From positions 1 to 64,000 of the forward strand of contig CADAIP010000007.1 of the NCBI GenBank assembly GCA_902787975.1: 64,000 nt of DNA. Reading direction: 5' to 3'. Under the pieces are notes generated by a model. It had not been told where the DNA came from and did no database searches. It worked only from the letters and a program-made list of their open reading frames with translations. Both the position numbers and the translations under genes were made by a program. The DNA is from Oscillospiraceae bacterium (GTDB taxonomy: Bacteria > Bacillota > Clostridia > Saccharofermentanales > Saccharofermentanaceae). Positions 26,224 to 33,962 of this stretch are shown here, piece by piece; the stretch's first letter is position 1; each line of letters starts with the position of its first letter.

Positions 26224-26295
26224 CATTATGACAGGGATCTTCTTATCTTCCTTTTTTACCTCGCCCAGAAGATCAAGGCCCGAACCGTGAGGCAG
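26212..26295 (-). pseudogene. Response-regulator receiver-domain remnant
   Basis: The minus strand reads LPHGSGLDLLGEVKK then EDKKIPVIMLTP and a stop. This is the alpha3-beta4 part of a receiver domain, whose usual form is LPDGSGLDLL...PVIMLTA. No start, phosphorylation site or output domain remains, and the scrap abuts the phosphoesterase stop. It is a leftover of a deleted two-component regulator. Confidence 0.7.
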
Positions 26296-26299
26296 TCTG

Positions 26300-26902
26300 T
26301 CACCAGTCGTTGACAGCCATGTCCTCGTCCCAGTAGATCTTCTTTTTGCCGAGCATGAACATTATGTCGTCATCGCCGAATAATCTGTAATGATTCAAAT
26401 CAACGCCGACATTAAATCCGAACGGCTTCCAAAGACCGCCGTATCTGTGCGTGTGACCGAACAAAGTCTGACACTCTTTATCGTGGTCTGTGGGCTTATG
26501 TGTAAGGAAAAACTTCTCGCCGTTGATGGTAACGTAAGTGTTCCTGATGACATCTTCAAACCTGAAATGGGGATCAGTCAGGCAGTATTCCCTGAACTTC
26601 TCATAATCGCCGCCGAAAACATCCCTGATGACGCGGTCTTCAGAATTACCCGTGATAAGGATTATGTGTGCATTGATCTGCTTTGATACGGCAAGGCCGC
26701 TGATGTAATCCTTCTCCGTAGAATTGTAATTGCAGAAATCGCCGATGACATAGATCGTGTCATCTGATGAAGCCTGCTCATTCCATATCCTGACCTGCTC
26801 GGCTGTGTACTCCGCATTGTCTTTGAACAGACGGTTGTCGCGCTGTAACACTGTTACAGAGTCAGAACCGAAGTGCGAATCAGCCGTATACCAGTTACTC
26901 AT
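26300..26902 (-). CDS. Calcineurin-like phosphoesterase
   Basis: The 200-residue protein has the metallophosphatase motifs in order: YTADSHFG (D-x-H), IYVIGDFCN (GD), ITGNSED (GN), FFLTHKP (H) and FGHTHRYG (GHTH). It should bind two metal ions and hydrolyse a phosphate ester. GNSED in place of GNHD lacks the usual catalytic His at that position, which could lower or change activity. It has a GGGGG ribosome binding site and no membrane helix. The family in phages and bacteria is broad; the substrate is unknown. Confidence 0.82.
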   Translation of the reverse strand: MSNWYTADSHFGSDSVTVLQRDNRLFKDNAEYTAEQVRIWNEQASSDDTIYVIGDFCNYNSTEKDYISGLAVSKQINAHIILITGNSEDRVIRDVFGGDYEKFREYCLTDPHFRFEDVIRNTYVTINGEKFFLTHKPTDHDKECQTLFGHTHRYGGLWKPFGFNVGVDLNHYRLFGDDDIMFMLGKKKIYWDEDMAVNDW

Positions 26903-26987
26903 TGCACGTTACCCCCGTCATTGTTTAAATCCTCCAGAAGTTCCGGGATATATTCTAATTCCCTCATATAATTGATGTTGCCTTTTG

Positions 26988-28001
26988 TCAGACGGGTTTG
27001 CCTGCCAGGATCTCCTTGTAGTCTTTAAGGTTCTTCTTCAAAAGATTCGGGATGTCGAGTTCATAAGGACACCTGGTCTTGCAGAGCCCGCAGTCCACGC
27101 AGGAATCGATCTTCAGCATCTCCTGCTGCCAGTGATCCGTAAGCCAGTTCTGTGACGGAGCACGTCTTATCATCTGGCTCATCCTCGCGCACTGGTTGAT
27201 CGTGATGTCCACAGTGCATGGCATACAGTATCCGCATCCTCTGCAGAATTCACCAAGGAGCTCATTTCTGTCTTTGTCGATAAAGGCCCTGATCTCTTCA
27301 GTCATAGATACTTCGTTATCAAAATATGAGAGCCATTCATCAAGTTCGGACTGCCTTTGTATGCCCCAGATGGGAAGCGCATCGAACTGGCTCATAAAAG
27401 CCATGCAGGCTTTAGAATCCGTAAGAAGTCCGCCGGATAAGCCCTTCATGGCGATAAATCCCATGTCGTGCTCCTTGCATGAAGTTACGAGCGCGATGTC
27501 ACGGTCACTTGCAAGATAAGAGAAAGGAAACTGCAGTGTCTCATAAAGGCCGCTTTTTACGATGTCTTCTGCGACACCGATCTTGTGGGCCGTGATCCCG
27601 ATGTGTCTTATCCTGCCCTGTCCTTTAGCCTCAACAAGACAATTGTAGATCTCGTCTTCTTCCGTATAGCATTTTGCCGCGCAGTGAAGCTGGTAAAGAT
27701 CGAGATAATCGGTCTTGAGATTTGTGAGCGTGGTGTTCAGGTCTTCTTCGAATTTCTCTTTGGTCGTCGCCATGGTCTTCGATGAGATAAAGACCTTCTC
27801 GCGCATGCCACAGAAGGCCTTGCCGATCTTCTCCTCACTGTCGGAATATGCTCTTGCGGTATCGAAAAATCTCATGCCGCCGTCGTACGCATTCCTTAAA
27901 AGGCTTACCGCTTCCTCAGTGCTGACACGCTGGATGGGCAGCGCACCGAAAGCATTTTGCGGAACTGTGATCTCTGTCATGCCAAGACGGATGGTTTTCA
28001 T
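26988..28001 (-). CDS. Aldo/keto reductase with C-terminal 4Fe-4S domain
   Basis: The first 270 residues form an AKR barrel with DTARAYSDSE (catalytic Asp and Tyr), SSKT (Lys) and HIGITAH. The C-terminal part has two Cys groups, CRGCGYCMPC and CVDCGLCKTRCPYEL, typical of the ferredoxin-like AKR subfamily found in anaerobes. It probably uses ferredoxin or a flavin link rather than NADPH alone. The ATG overlaps the stop of the Nudix gene upstream (ATGA), so the two are co-expressed. Confidence 0.9.
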   Translation of the reverse strand: MKTIRLGMTEITVPQNAFGALPIQRVSTEEAVSLLRNAYDGGMRFFDTARAYSDSEEKIGKAFCGMREKVFISSKTMATTKEKFEEDLNTTLTNLKTDYLDLYQLHCAAKCYTEEDEIYNCLVEAKGQGRIRHIGITAHKIGVAEDIVKSGLYETLQFPFSYLASDRDIALVTSCKEHDMGFIAMKGLSGGLLTDSKACMAFMSQFDALPIWGIQRQSELDEWLSYFDNEVSMTEEIRAFIDKDRNELLGEFCRGCGYCMPCTVDITINQCARMSQMIRRAPSQNWLTDHWQQEMLKIDSCVDCGLCKTRCPYELDIPNLLKKNLKDYKEILAGKPV

Positions 28002-28492
28002 GTGCCGGTCCTCTCCTCATATTCAAAAAGTGCCAGATGCTCACGTCTATAAAGTCCGTAATCTTCTATTGCAGTCTCATGGAATCTCTCGTAGTCTCCG
28101 AACATGTTGAGAGCTTCTTCGACAGGCACCCAGACAGCCTTATAATCTGCTGCCTTCTCGCCTTCTGTCAGGTGCTGCACGCCGGTATCTTCGATCAGCT
28201 CACATACGAAATAGTGATTGATGTGTCTCCAGTCCAGGAAGAGCTCTTCGATCGCAAGATATTCTTCCGTTGCCTTAACCTTCATGCCGGTCTCTTCGAG
28301 AATCTCGCGTTCGCAGCATTCCGCATATGTCTCGCCTTCGTCCTGACCGCCGCCGGGGATCATGTACTTGTTATTTGCTGCCTCATAACTTAAAAGAACT
28401 TTTCCGTCTTTAACGAGTATTCCCCTGCTCGCATGACGGAGGTGGTTTACATGTCCCAAATAGTCGTCGTTGATCAATTGCGCCTGTTTCAT
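27998..28492 (-). CDS. Nudix hydrolase
   Basis: The 164-residue protein has a full Nudix box from GGQDEGETYAECCERE to ILEETG, fitting Gx5Ex7REUxEExGU, at about residues 48-70. It should hydrolyse a nucleoside diphosphate linked to another group. The strand MIPGGGQDEG precedes the box. It is coupled by ATGA overlap to the aldo/keto reductase. Nudix families differ in substrate, and none can be named here. A good AGGGGAATTAGG site precedes the start. Confidence 0.9.
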   Translation of the reverse strand: MKQAQLINDDYLGHVNHLRHASRGILVKDGKVLLSYEAANNKYMIPGGGQDEGETYAECCEREILEETGMKVKATEEYLAIEELFLDWRHINHYFVCELIEDTGVQHLTEGEKAADYKAVWVPVEEALNMFGDYERFHETAIEDYGLYRREHLALFEYEERTGT

Positions 28493-28572
28493 CCTAATTC
28501 CCCTTTAAAGTACGCTTCTTCGCTACTAATCATTTTGCGTAAAAATAATTATCAGACATGTTATATAATATC

Positions 28573-28669
28573 AATCAAATTGAATGCTTCAAACAACCTC
28601 GTATACGAATACAGCTTCGGCAGTCTCTCGATCGCAAGAAACGTTCAGGTCGAATACAAGACAAACTGA
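28573..28669 (+). pseudogene. C-terminal remnant of an unidentified plus-strand gene
   Basis: The plus strand reads NNLVYEYSFGSLSIARNV then QVEYKTN and a stop, a beta-rich ending that does not start with a usable ribosome binding site. A strong terminator with its U-run on the same strand follows after about 27 bases. This pair looks like the tail of a deleted gene. I do not recognise the family. Confidence 0.45.
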
Positions 28670-28696
28670 TACTGATAAGAATTTTATAAATCAATA

Positions 28697-28727
28697 TGCC
28701 CCGGGCTGATCTTCATTCCCGGGGCAC
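28697..28727 (+). terminator. Strong intrinsic terminator
   Basis: GCCCCGGG and CCCGGGGC pair perfectly around a 12-base loop and are followed by ACTTTTATTT on the plus strand. No intact plus-strand gene lies upstream; the remnant at 28573-28669 does. It may also help end the minus-strand zinc-ribbon gene at 28766. Confidence 0.8.
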
Positions 28728-28765
28728 TTTTATTTGAAGCAGTTATTAATTCGTTATCCTAAGGA

Positions 28766-29626
28766 TTACCAATCCGAATCCCAGTCTGAGTCATACGAAT
28801 CGTAATCGTCCCAGTCGTAATCCCAGTCATCGTCGTCCCAGTTGCTGTCATTCCAGCTGTCGTCATCGTTGTCGTAATCGTTGGAATATTCCTCGGTCGG
28901 ATATTCTTCGATATCGTCAGCATAATCGGCATCAAGGTCAGAATAATCCTTGGCCTCATAGTAATCTTTATAATTCTCTGTCAGGGTGTCGGGAGCATCG
29001 TATGTGCGTTCCCACTCGCCGTAGTCATCTGGTGTATACCAGGCGCCGGCCGCATAGTAGTAAGGTGTTCCTTTGTAATCGTAGTAACCCCTGTCAGGAG
29101 TCTTGGAATCCTGTATGGCCATAACGATGAAGCCGATTATCCATATCGCTAACATGATGAGGAAAATGGTCATCATTGTGCCAAGGGGACCCTTACGTCT
29201 CCTTTGCTTTACCGGCTTCGGGGTATAACTGTTAGTGGTCTTGCCCTTATTCAGATCAGCCTGCTTGCGCTCCAGGAGCTCGGCCTTCATCTTCTGATAG
29301 ATCTCGTTGACCGCATATGCCTCATCGGTACCCTGATACCTTATCGCACGCGAACCGTCTGCCTTGTTCTTATAAACAACGCAGTTGCCTGTGGTAGGTT
29401 CTTTGTAGATACCGAATGCGCGTGGTTCCTTGTAATCGATTCCGATGAAGAACCTCATCTTCTCGAGCGGAATACCTTGCGCCTGTGCAAACGCCTGAAG
29501 TTCTTCTATCGTCTTAGGAACCTGGTTGCCGCTCCTCTGAATATGCACATTGACCGCGCCGCAGTTGGGACACTTCTCAATCGTGTCATCTATAACGCTT
29601 CCGCAATAATCACAAAAAGTCTTCAT
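28766..29626 (-). CDS. Zinc-ribbon membrane protein with acidic Tyr/Asp tail
   Basis: The 286-residue protein begins with a zinc ribbon (CDYCGSVI...CPNCGAVN), followed by a soluble part with a helical AFAQAQGIPLEKM segment and a membrane helix near 150-170. The outer part ends in about 70 residues of mostly Asp, Tyr, Trp and Ser. The transglutaminase-like protein at 61440-62813 ends in a similar Tyr/Asp tail. The tail could bind metal or protein outside the membrane. A GGGGG site precedes the start. Repeat module A lies about 90 bases upstream. Confidence 0.7.
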   Translation of the reverse strand: MKTFCDYCGSVIDDTIEKCPNCGAVNVHIQRSGNQVPKTIEELQAFAQAQGIPLEKMRFFIGIDYKEPRAFGIYKEPTTGNCVVYKNKADGSRAIRYQGTDEAYAVNEIYQKMKAELLERKQADLNKGKTTNSYTPKPVKQRRRKGPLGTMMTIFLIMLAIWIIGFIVMAIQDSKTPDRGYYDYKGTPYYYAAGAWYTPDDYGEWERTYDAPDTLTENYKDYYEAKDYSDLDADYADDIEEYPTEEYSNDYDNDDDSWNDSNWDDDDWDYDWDDYDSYDSDWDSDW

Positions 29627-29713
29627 AACTACCCCCTGCAGATCTTTATAAAGCAGTTGAAATCCGTTGCCATTATATCACTTGAAGTTATAGTTTATTT
29701 ATGTGATTGTTCC

Positions 29714-29847
29714 ATCGCAACCTGCCAGAGTCTTTTTACAGATCAGCCTTTAAGCCGTCAAGGCTGCCTTAAGGCACATTCTGACGAATGCTAAAGGCCT
29801 TGACTGCAGCCGGCTGATCTGTTTTTGGGTGTTCAGGCAGGTTGCGA
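29714..29847 (+). repeat. Structured intergenic element, module A, copy 2
   Basis: This copy is closed by a perfect 12-bp stem TCGCAACCTGCC/GGCAGGTTGCGA and contains CAGATCAGCC/GGCTGATCTG. Its small hairpin TGCC-TTAA-GGCA occupies the place of TGAC-TTC-GTCA in copy 1, a base change compensated on the other strand of the stem. It is upstream of the zinc-ribbon gene at 28766-29626. Confidence 0.85.
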
Positions 29848-29854
29848 CCGGTAT

Positions 29855-30030
29855 CGACAAGACCCGACAAAAACCGACAAGGATTTCAGAGATTATTTCA
29901 AACAAGCACACGTAAGGATTGTATGAGAACGGCTAAACCTTGTCAGATTTAGGAGGAAAAGCTCTGAATTACCTCTGAAAAACCGACAAAGGACCTGCAA
30001 GAAATTATACGTTTGGGATAACAGTTTTTA
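29855..30030 (+). repeat. Module C, right half only, copy 2
   Basis: From CGACAAGACCCGACAA to GAAATTAT and on to GGGATAACAG, this stretch matches 20523-20704 closely. The left half of the element (CTAATTTC...TTGTCGG) is absent. It follows module A directly, whereas in copy 1 module B lies between A and C. The element is therefore truncated. Confidence 0.8.
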
Positions 30031-30071
30031 AGAAAAAACGCCCACATATCTCTTGGGTATAATGATAAAAA

Positions 30072-30109
30072 TGCGATTAAATCAATAGTCGACTATGGAT
30101 TTGATCGCA
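30072..30109. terminator. 38-base loopless palindrome
   Basis: TGCGATTAAATC pairs with GATTTGATCGCA and the middle ATAGTCGACTAT is a perfect palindrome, so 38 bases pair almost fully. Runs of T/A lie on both sides, so it could act as a bidirectional terminator. It lies between repeat cluster 2 and the lipoprotein gene at 30204. Confidence 0.6.
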
Positions 30110-30137
30110 CTTTTCTTAATCATCCAAATAAAACGAT

Positions 30138-30155
30138 CCCGGAATAAGCTCCGGG
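30138..30155 (-). terminator. Terminator of lipoprotein gene 30204
   Basis: CCCGGA/TCCGGG with a 6-base loop, followed on the minus strand by ATCGTTTTATTT, lies 49 bases past the stop of the lipoprotein gene. This is a typical intrinsic terminator. Confidence 0.7.
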
Positions 30156-30203
30156 ACCGCGATTAATCACGCTCATTTTATTAGTGTTCCTCAACAGGGC
30201 CAT

Positions 30204-30737
30204 TTACCTGGACGGGAAGTCATTTCTGACGGACTCAATGTACGCATCCTTGTTGACCTGGCGTGTTGCAGAAGTAACAATGGTCTCATCGCCTTCCTCG
30301 TAATAATTGCTCGAGTATTTCAGGTATGCTGATATGATCAGGTTCCCGGAAATATATATACACTCGTATACATTCGCATCGTAAGCTTGCCTGATCCAGC
30401 CGGCCCTGTAATCCCGGTCTGATCTGAAGTCCTTATCCTTAAACCAGTCTTCCGTATCCTTGTATGCCGCTTCTGCATCTTCCAATGTATCGAAGATATA
30501 GAAGGTCATGTAGTCATAGTAGTTATAAGGTGAACCGGTATCGTTGTGTTCCAGCATTACGCATTCCACATCGCCGAATGTTGTATTTCTTTCATAAACC
30601 TTATCAAAGCCGCAGATCTCCACTATGTCTTCTTTAGTATAGATGCGTGTACCATACGGCTTGCCGCATCCCGTGAGCGCCGACATTACGAAGATCAATA
30701 CCAAAACAGAGGCAATGCATTTCTTTACACTATTCAT
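30204..30737 (-). CDS. Lipoprotein of unknown function
   Basis: The signal peptide ends in the lipobox ALTGC at residues 20-24. The mature 153 residues start with TRIYTKEDIVEICGFDKVYER and have a YYDYMTFYIFDTLEDAEAAYKDTEDWF strand-helix unit of a ferredoxin-like fold, followed by DANVYECIYISGNLIISAYLKY. I do not recognise a named family. It follows the zinc-ribbon gene 30748 after 10 bases and has an AAGGTGATAG site, so both form an operon. Confidence 0.72.
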   Translation of the reverse strand: MNSVKKCIASVLVLIFVMSALTGCGKPYGTRIYTKEDIVEICGFDKVYERNTTFGDVECVMLEHNDTGSPYNYYDYMTFYIFDTLEDAEAAYKDTEDWFKDKDFRSDRDYRAGWIRQAYDANVYECIYISGNLIISAYLKYSSNYYEEGDETIVTSATRQVNKDAYIESVRNDFPSR

Positions 30738-30747
30738 CTATCACCTT

Positions 30748-31341
30748 TTACTCGCGCTTATGTCCGCATGCCGTACAGAAGTTTCCGGTGTTCGCAGTGC
30801 CGCACGGACAGTTCCATTGAGACAAAGGCTGGGGATTACTGACAGGAGGAATCGTGCCCATAACCATCGAAGGCATCGGAGGTGCCGTTACTTCCGACCT
30901 CGTTGTCAGATCCAAATTAGGCAAAAGAGTCGCGAACAGATCCGTTGTAAAGCCTTCCGGAGCTATTCCCATAGCAACTGAAATCTCTTCCTCATTACTC
31001 AGCTTCAGCATGGTAAACGTAAGAGTATCCGTATCACAAACGAGCTTTGTCACCCTGTATTTAACCGTACCTCCTGAATCTTTAAGATCAAACGTGGCTG
31101 AGCCAAAAAACGTCACTTCAAAAGGATCATCGGAAGGCGTGAAAGAAACCTGACCGTGTACCCAAGGACAAGAAACTAATGAATATCCTCTTGCTCCATC
31201 GAAATGAACACAGAGATATTCGAGTCCGTTCATTGACGGTGGTTCGCGATAATCCGCATAAGCATCATCGTCTCTGTACCATCTGTGATTTAACGCCTGG
31301 TATTTCCACCAGTTAGGATCTAATGCTCCTGTTGCATACAT
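30748..31341 (-). CDS. Protein with C-terminal zinc ribbon
   Basis: The 197-residue soluble protein has a beta-rich body (SLVSCPWVHGQVSFTPSDDPFEVTFFGSATF) and a C-terminal CPCGTANTGNFCTACGHKRE zinc ribbon. It lacks a signal peptide and membrane helix. Zinc-ribbon tails of this kind are common in proteins that pair with the shorter membrane proteins seen around it. It precedes the lipoprotein gene 30204 in an operon. Family and role are unknown. Confidence 0.65.
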   Translation of the reverse strand: MYATGALDPNWWKYQALNHRWYRDDDAYADYREPPSMNGLEYLCVHFDGARGYSLVSCPWVHGQVSFTPSDDPFEVTFFGSATFDLKDSGGTVKYRVTKLVCDTDTLTFTMLKLSNEEEISVAMGIAPEGFTTDLFATLLPNLDLTTRSEVTAPPMPSMVMGTIPPVSNPQPLSQWNCPCGTANTGNFCTACGHKRE

Positions 31342-31412
31342 AGTATTTTCCCCACAAAAATAGTATGAACTAATCCAATTATATATTAAGAAGTGGCAGT
31401 ATCAAAAATCGT

Positions 31413-31871
31413 TTATTCTTCCGCCGACAACTCATTGATCACCTTGATGTCGGCCTTGAGCCTTCTGTATTCGATGACCATCATGATTATGTGTGTTGCA
31501 AGATATCCTGCGAGAGTGGAAATAAATGCTGCCGGGTACTTGTGGAGCTGCCACAAGAGGATCGTTATGCCGACGCATACTGATGAGGTGATGACAAAGT
31601 AGATGATGCTCTGGATGATGAATCCGATCTTCTCGACCTCATAGATATATGCTGCCAGGGAAAAGGTCGCGCCGATTACACCGTAGAGCAGGACATTGAC
31701 GTATGCCGCTATCGTTACTGAGGGGAAAAGCGCCACATAATCGGGCGACATTGAGATAAAGCCGGTCTTAAGGACAGAGCTCATGACGATGTCTATTATG
31801 AGATTTACTAAAAGCCCTGCAAAAGCTGAGAGCGCAAAGCTCGTAAGGCCTCTTTTCAGAACTTCTTTCAT
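31413..31871 (-). CDS. DUF3021 membrane protein
   Basis: The 152-residue protein has four hydrophobic helices (near 10-32, 44-66, 72-92 and 98-120), as in DUF3021. These proteins sit next to LytTR regulators and in known cases restrain them at the membrane. Its ATG overlaps the LytTR stop (ATGA), which supports that partnership. It is the last gene of the operon beginning with the ABC ATPase at 33858. Confidence 0.85.
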   Translation of the reverse strand: MKEVLKRGLTSFALSAFAGLLVNLIIDIVMSSVLKTGFISMSPDYVALFPSVTIAAYVNVLLYGVIGATFSLAAYIYEVEKIGFIIQSIIYFVITSSVCVGITILLWQLHKYPAAFISTLAGYLATHIIMMVIEYRRLKADIKVINELSAEE

Positions 31872-32332
31872 GCCCTGCCCTCCAGTCTTTCTTTTGTAAG
31901 TTTCTCTTTGATCTTAGAGACGTTTCTTCGTGAGACATATGTCTCATAGCCGGTCTTCATGACGAGCCTGATCGTGCCCGTGATGCTTAAGTCGAGTGAC
32001 TTGATCTTATGTATGTTTACTATCTCGGATTTGGATATCCTGATGAAGTTAGCTTCACCAAGTTCAGTCTCTAATTCATATAATTTCTTCTGCACCACAT
32101 AACGTCCGTCACCTGTCAGTACGATCACGCGCTGCCCTTCAGAATATGCAGATAAGATCTCTGCTCTTCTTATCATGCGCTTGTTGCCTATCTCGTCTGT
32201 TCCGGGAATGTTGTAGTCGTATATCTCGTGCAGTTCACCGACAATAGCCCTGACCTCGTCCGTCAGGGCGTTGTTGCAAACATGGAGTTCTATCTCCTTA
32301 TATTTGTTGTCGGTTTCTGTAAGGATCTTCAT
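31868..32332 (-). CDS. LytTR family DNA-binding regulator
   Basis: The 154-residue protein has no receiver domain. Its C-terminal half is a LytTR domain (GDGRYVVQKKLYELETEL, FIRISKSEIVNIHKIKSLD and YVSRRNVSKIKEKL). It belongs to the LytTR-plus-membrane-inhibitor type (LRS) with DUF3021. The start at 32332 is the ATG 16 bases after the permease stop; a longer frame would overlap the permease. A direct repeat fitting a LytTR site lies at 33930-33958, before the first gene of the operon. Confidence 0.85.
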   Translation of the reverse strand: MKILTETDNKYKEIELHVCNNALTDEVRAIVGELHEIYDYNIPGTDEIGNKRMIRRAEILSAYSEGQRVIVLTGDGRYVVQKKLYELETELGEANFIRISKSEIVNIHKIKSLDLSITGTIRLVMKTGYETYVSRRNVSKIKEKLTKERLEGRA

Positions 32333-32348
32333 GACATGAGTATAGCAT

Positions 32349-33119
32349 TTACCTCTGGTCAGCGCGCATCCTGCTGTTAAAGACAATGCTCGCAAGAATA
32401 GTTAATGCGATGGCAGAAAAGACGACCACTCCAAGCGGTACCAAAAACTCACTAACTCCGAAGTCCATTGAGATCGCAGAGCGTGCGAGCTTTGTCGCAT
32501 ATAAGAACGGCAGGCATCTTCCAAGCTTATACATGAATCCGCCTACGCCCTCCACGTCAAACCAGATGCCTCCGACCATGGCACCTAAAGAGATGATGAT
32601 CGAGCAGATTCCGGGAGCAGCCTTCTCGTTAAAGAGTGCGCCAAAAAGGAATCCTATTGCAGAGAACATCAGTGCAGAAGGGATTACTGCCGCAACAGCC
32701 AAGGCCAGTCCTGCAATGTTCAGAGAATACCCTACAACAATTGACACTACGATAGCAGCTGCAAGCGATACACATACCTGGATCACTGCCGTAAGAAGCA
32801 TCGGGAGGATATATCCCCATACGAAGTCACCGCTCTTCATGGGTGAAGAATAAAGCCTTGTAAGGAATGCGCCGTTCCTGTCCTTTGCAACAGCGATAGC
32901 CGTAAAGAGCATGATGAACATCTGTCCGAATATTGCGATACCGCCTGCCAGGTTATCGATCCTGAAGAGAGTGTTGCCGGCTTCTTTAGGAATGGCTGAA
33001 TTTACGATGGACATTATTATCAGCATTACTATCGGGAATGCGATACAGAAGATCCAGCTTAACGGATCTCTATAGACTTCTATAAGATTTCTTTTTGCGA
33101 ATACCATTGTTCTTTTCAT
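32349..33119 (-). CDS. ABC-2 type transporter permease
   Basis: The 256-residue protein has six hydrophobic helices, starting MKRTMVFAKRNLIEVYRDPLSWIFC and including a GGIAIFGQMFIMLFTAIAVAKDR segment and IIISLGAMVGGIWF. This is the ABC-2 membrane part of exporters for drugs, peptides or polysaccharides. AAGGAG before the ATG sets the start at 33119. It overlaps the ATPase gene upstream only in the non-chosen longer frame. With the ATPase it should form an exporter under LytTR control. Confidence 0.87.
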   Translation of the reverse strand: MKRTMVFAKRNLIEVYRDPLSWIFCIAFPIVMLIIMSIVNSAIPKEAGNTLFRIDNLAGGIAIFGQMFIMLFTAIAVAKDRNGAFLTRLYSSPMKSGDFVWGYILPMLLTAVIQVCVSLAAAIVVSIVVGYSLNIAGLALAVAAVIPSALMFSAIGFLFGALFNEKAAPGICSIIISLGAMVGGIWFDVEGVGGFMYKLGRCLPFLYATKLARSAISMDFGVSEFLVPLGVVVFSAIALTILASIVFNSRMRADQR

Positions 33120-33132
33120 TGTCCTGATCTCC

Positions 33133-33858
33133 TTATTCCATTCTTTCCGCAATGCTTACGAAAACATCCTCAAGGCCTTTCCTGCCTGTCATGTTCTCTA
33201 GTTCTTCTAAAGTTCCTATGGCCTTTACGTTGCCTTCGGTCATTATGACTATCCTGTCTGCCAGGGCCTGAGCTTCTTCCATGTAGTGGGTTGTGAGAAC
33301 GATCGTCATGTTCTCTTTGAGCGCTTCGATCTCGCGCCAAAGCTGCCTTCTGGCAAGGACATCAAGTCCCAGTGTAGGCTCATCCAAAAAGAGCACCTTG
33401 GGCTCACCAATTATCGCCATGGCTATGGATAACTTGCGCTTATATCCGCCCGATAAGAGCTTTGCTTTCTTGCCTGAGAACTCCTCAAGCCCGAATGCCT
33501 TTATCGTTCTTTCTACGGAAGATCTAGCCTTGTCCTTGGAAAGATAAAGATCTGCCATAAACTCAAGGTTCTCTTTGACGGTCAGGTTCTCAGCGACAGA
33601 CGTATCCTGAGGTGAGACGCCTACAAGTCTTTTAACATTCGCGGAATCTTTTACTACATCGCATCCCATGATCTCTGCCCTGCCTTCTGTAGGCTTGGTG
33701 AGACATGTGAGCATCTTTACGGTAGTGGTCTTGCCGGCGCCGTTTACGCCTAAAAGCGCAATAAGCTCGCCTTCTTTAACTTCAAGCGTAAGACCTGCTA
33801 CTGCAGTCTTGTCCTTGTACCTCTTTACCAGGTTTTCTGTTTTGATTGCATATCCCAT
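33133..33858 (-). CDS. ABC exporter ATP-binding protein
   Basis: This 241-residue ATPase has Walker A GVNGAGKTTT, signature LSGGYKRKL, Walker B KVLFLDEPT and the H-loop TTHYME. It is of the daunorubicin-resistance-like ABC-2 class. It is the first gene of the operon with the permease, LytTR regulator and DUF3021 protein, and so would be induced when the regulator is released. Confidence 0.92.
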   Translation of the reverse strand: MGYAIKTENLVKRYKDKTAVAGLTLEVKEGELIALLGVNGAGKTTTVKMLTCLTKPTEGRAEIMGCDVVKDSANVKRLVGVSPQDTSVAENLTVKENLEFMADLYLSKDKARSSVERTIKAFGLEEFSGKKAKLLSGGYKRKLSIAMAIIGEPKVLFLDEPTLGLDVLARRQLWREIEALKENMTIVLTTHYMEEAQALADRIVIMTEGNVKAIGTLEELENMTGRKGLEDVFVSIAERME

Positions 33859-33929
33859 ATTCCAATCTCCTTTCGCCTTTGTTTGAGGCGATATTATCAG
33901 GAGGTTGGATTGCTTAAAACAAAAAACAC

Positions 33930-33958
33930 ATGAACGGTCGTTCCTGATATATGAACGG
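33930..33958 (-). promoter_or_regulatory. LytTR-type direct repeat before ABC operon
   Basis: On the minus strand, CCGTTCAT occurs twice, 21 bases apart (complements of 33951-33958 and 33930-33937). LytTR regulators bind 9-bp direct repeats with a C-GTT core spaced about 12 bp, which fits exactly. A weak -35 and a GATAAT -10 follow toward the ATPase gene, as expected for an activator-dependent promoter. Confidence 0.75.
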
Positions 33959-33962
33959 CAGT

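Noticed and set aside
28433..28669. A complete 78-residue plus-strand gene
   Set aside because: The first half overlaps the Nudix gene start and promoter. Only the last part looks protein-like, so it is treated as a remnant.
33930..33958. TetR operator
   Set aside because: GAACG-N2-CGTTC is palindromic, but the 21-base direct repeat fits the LytTR gene in the same operon better.
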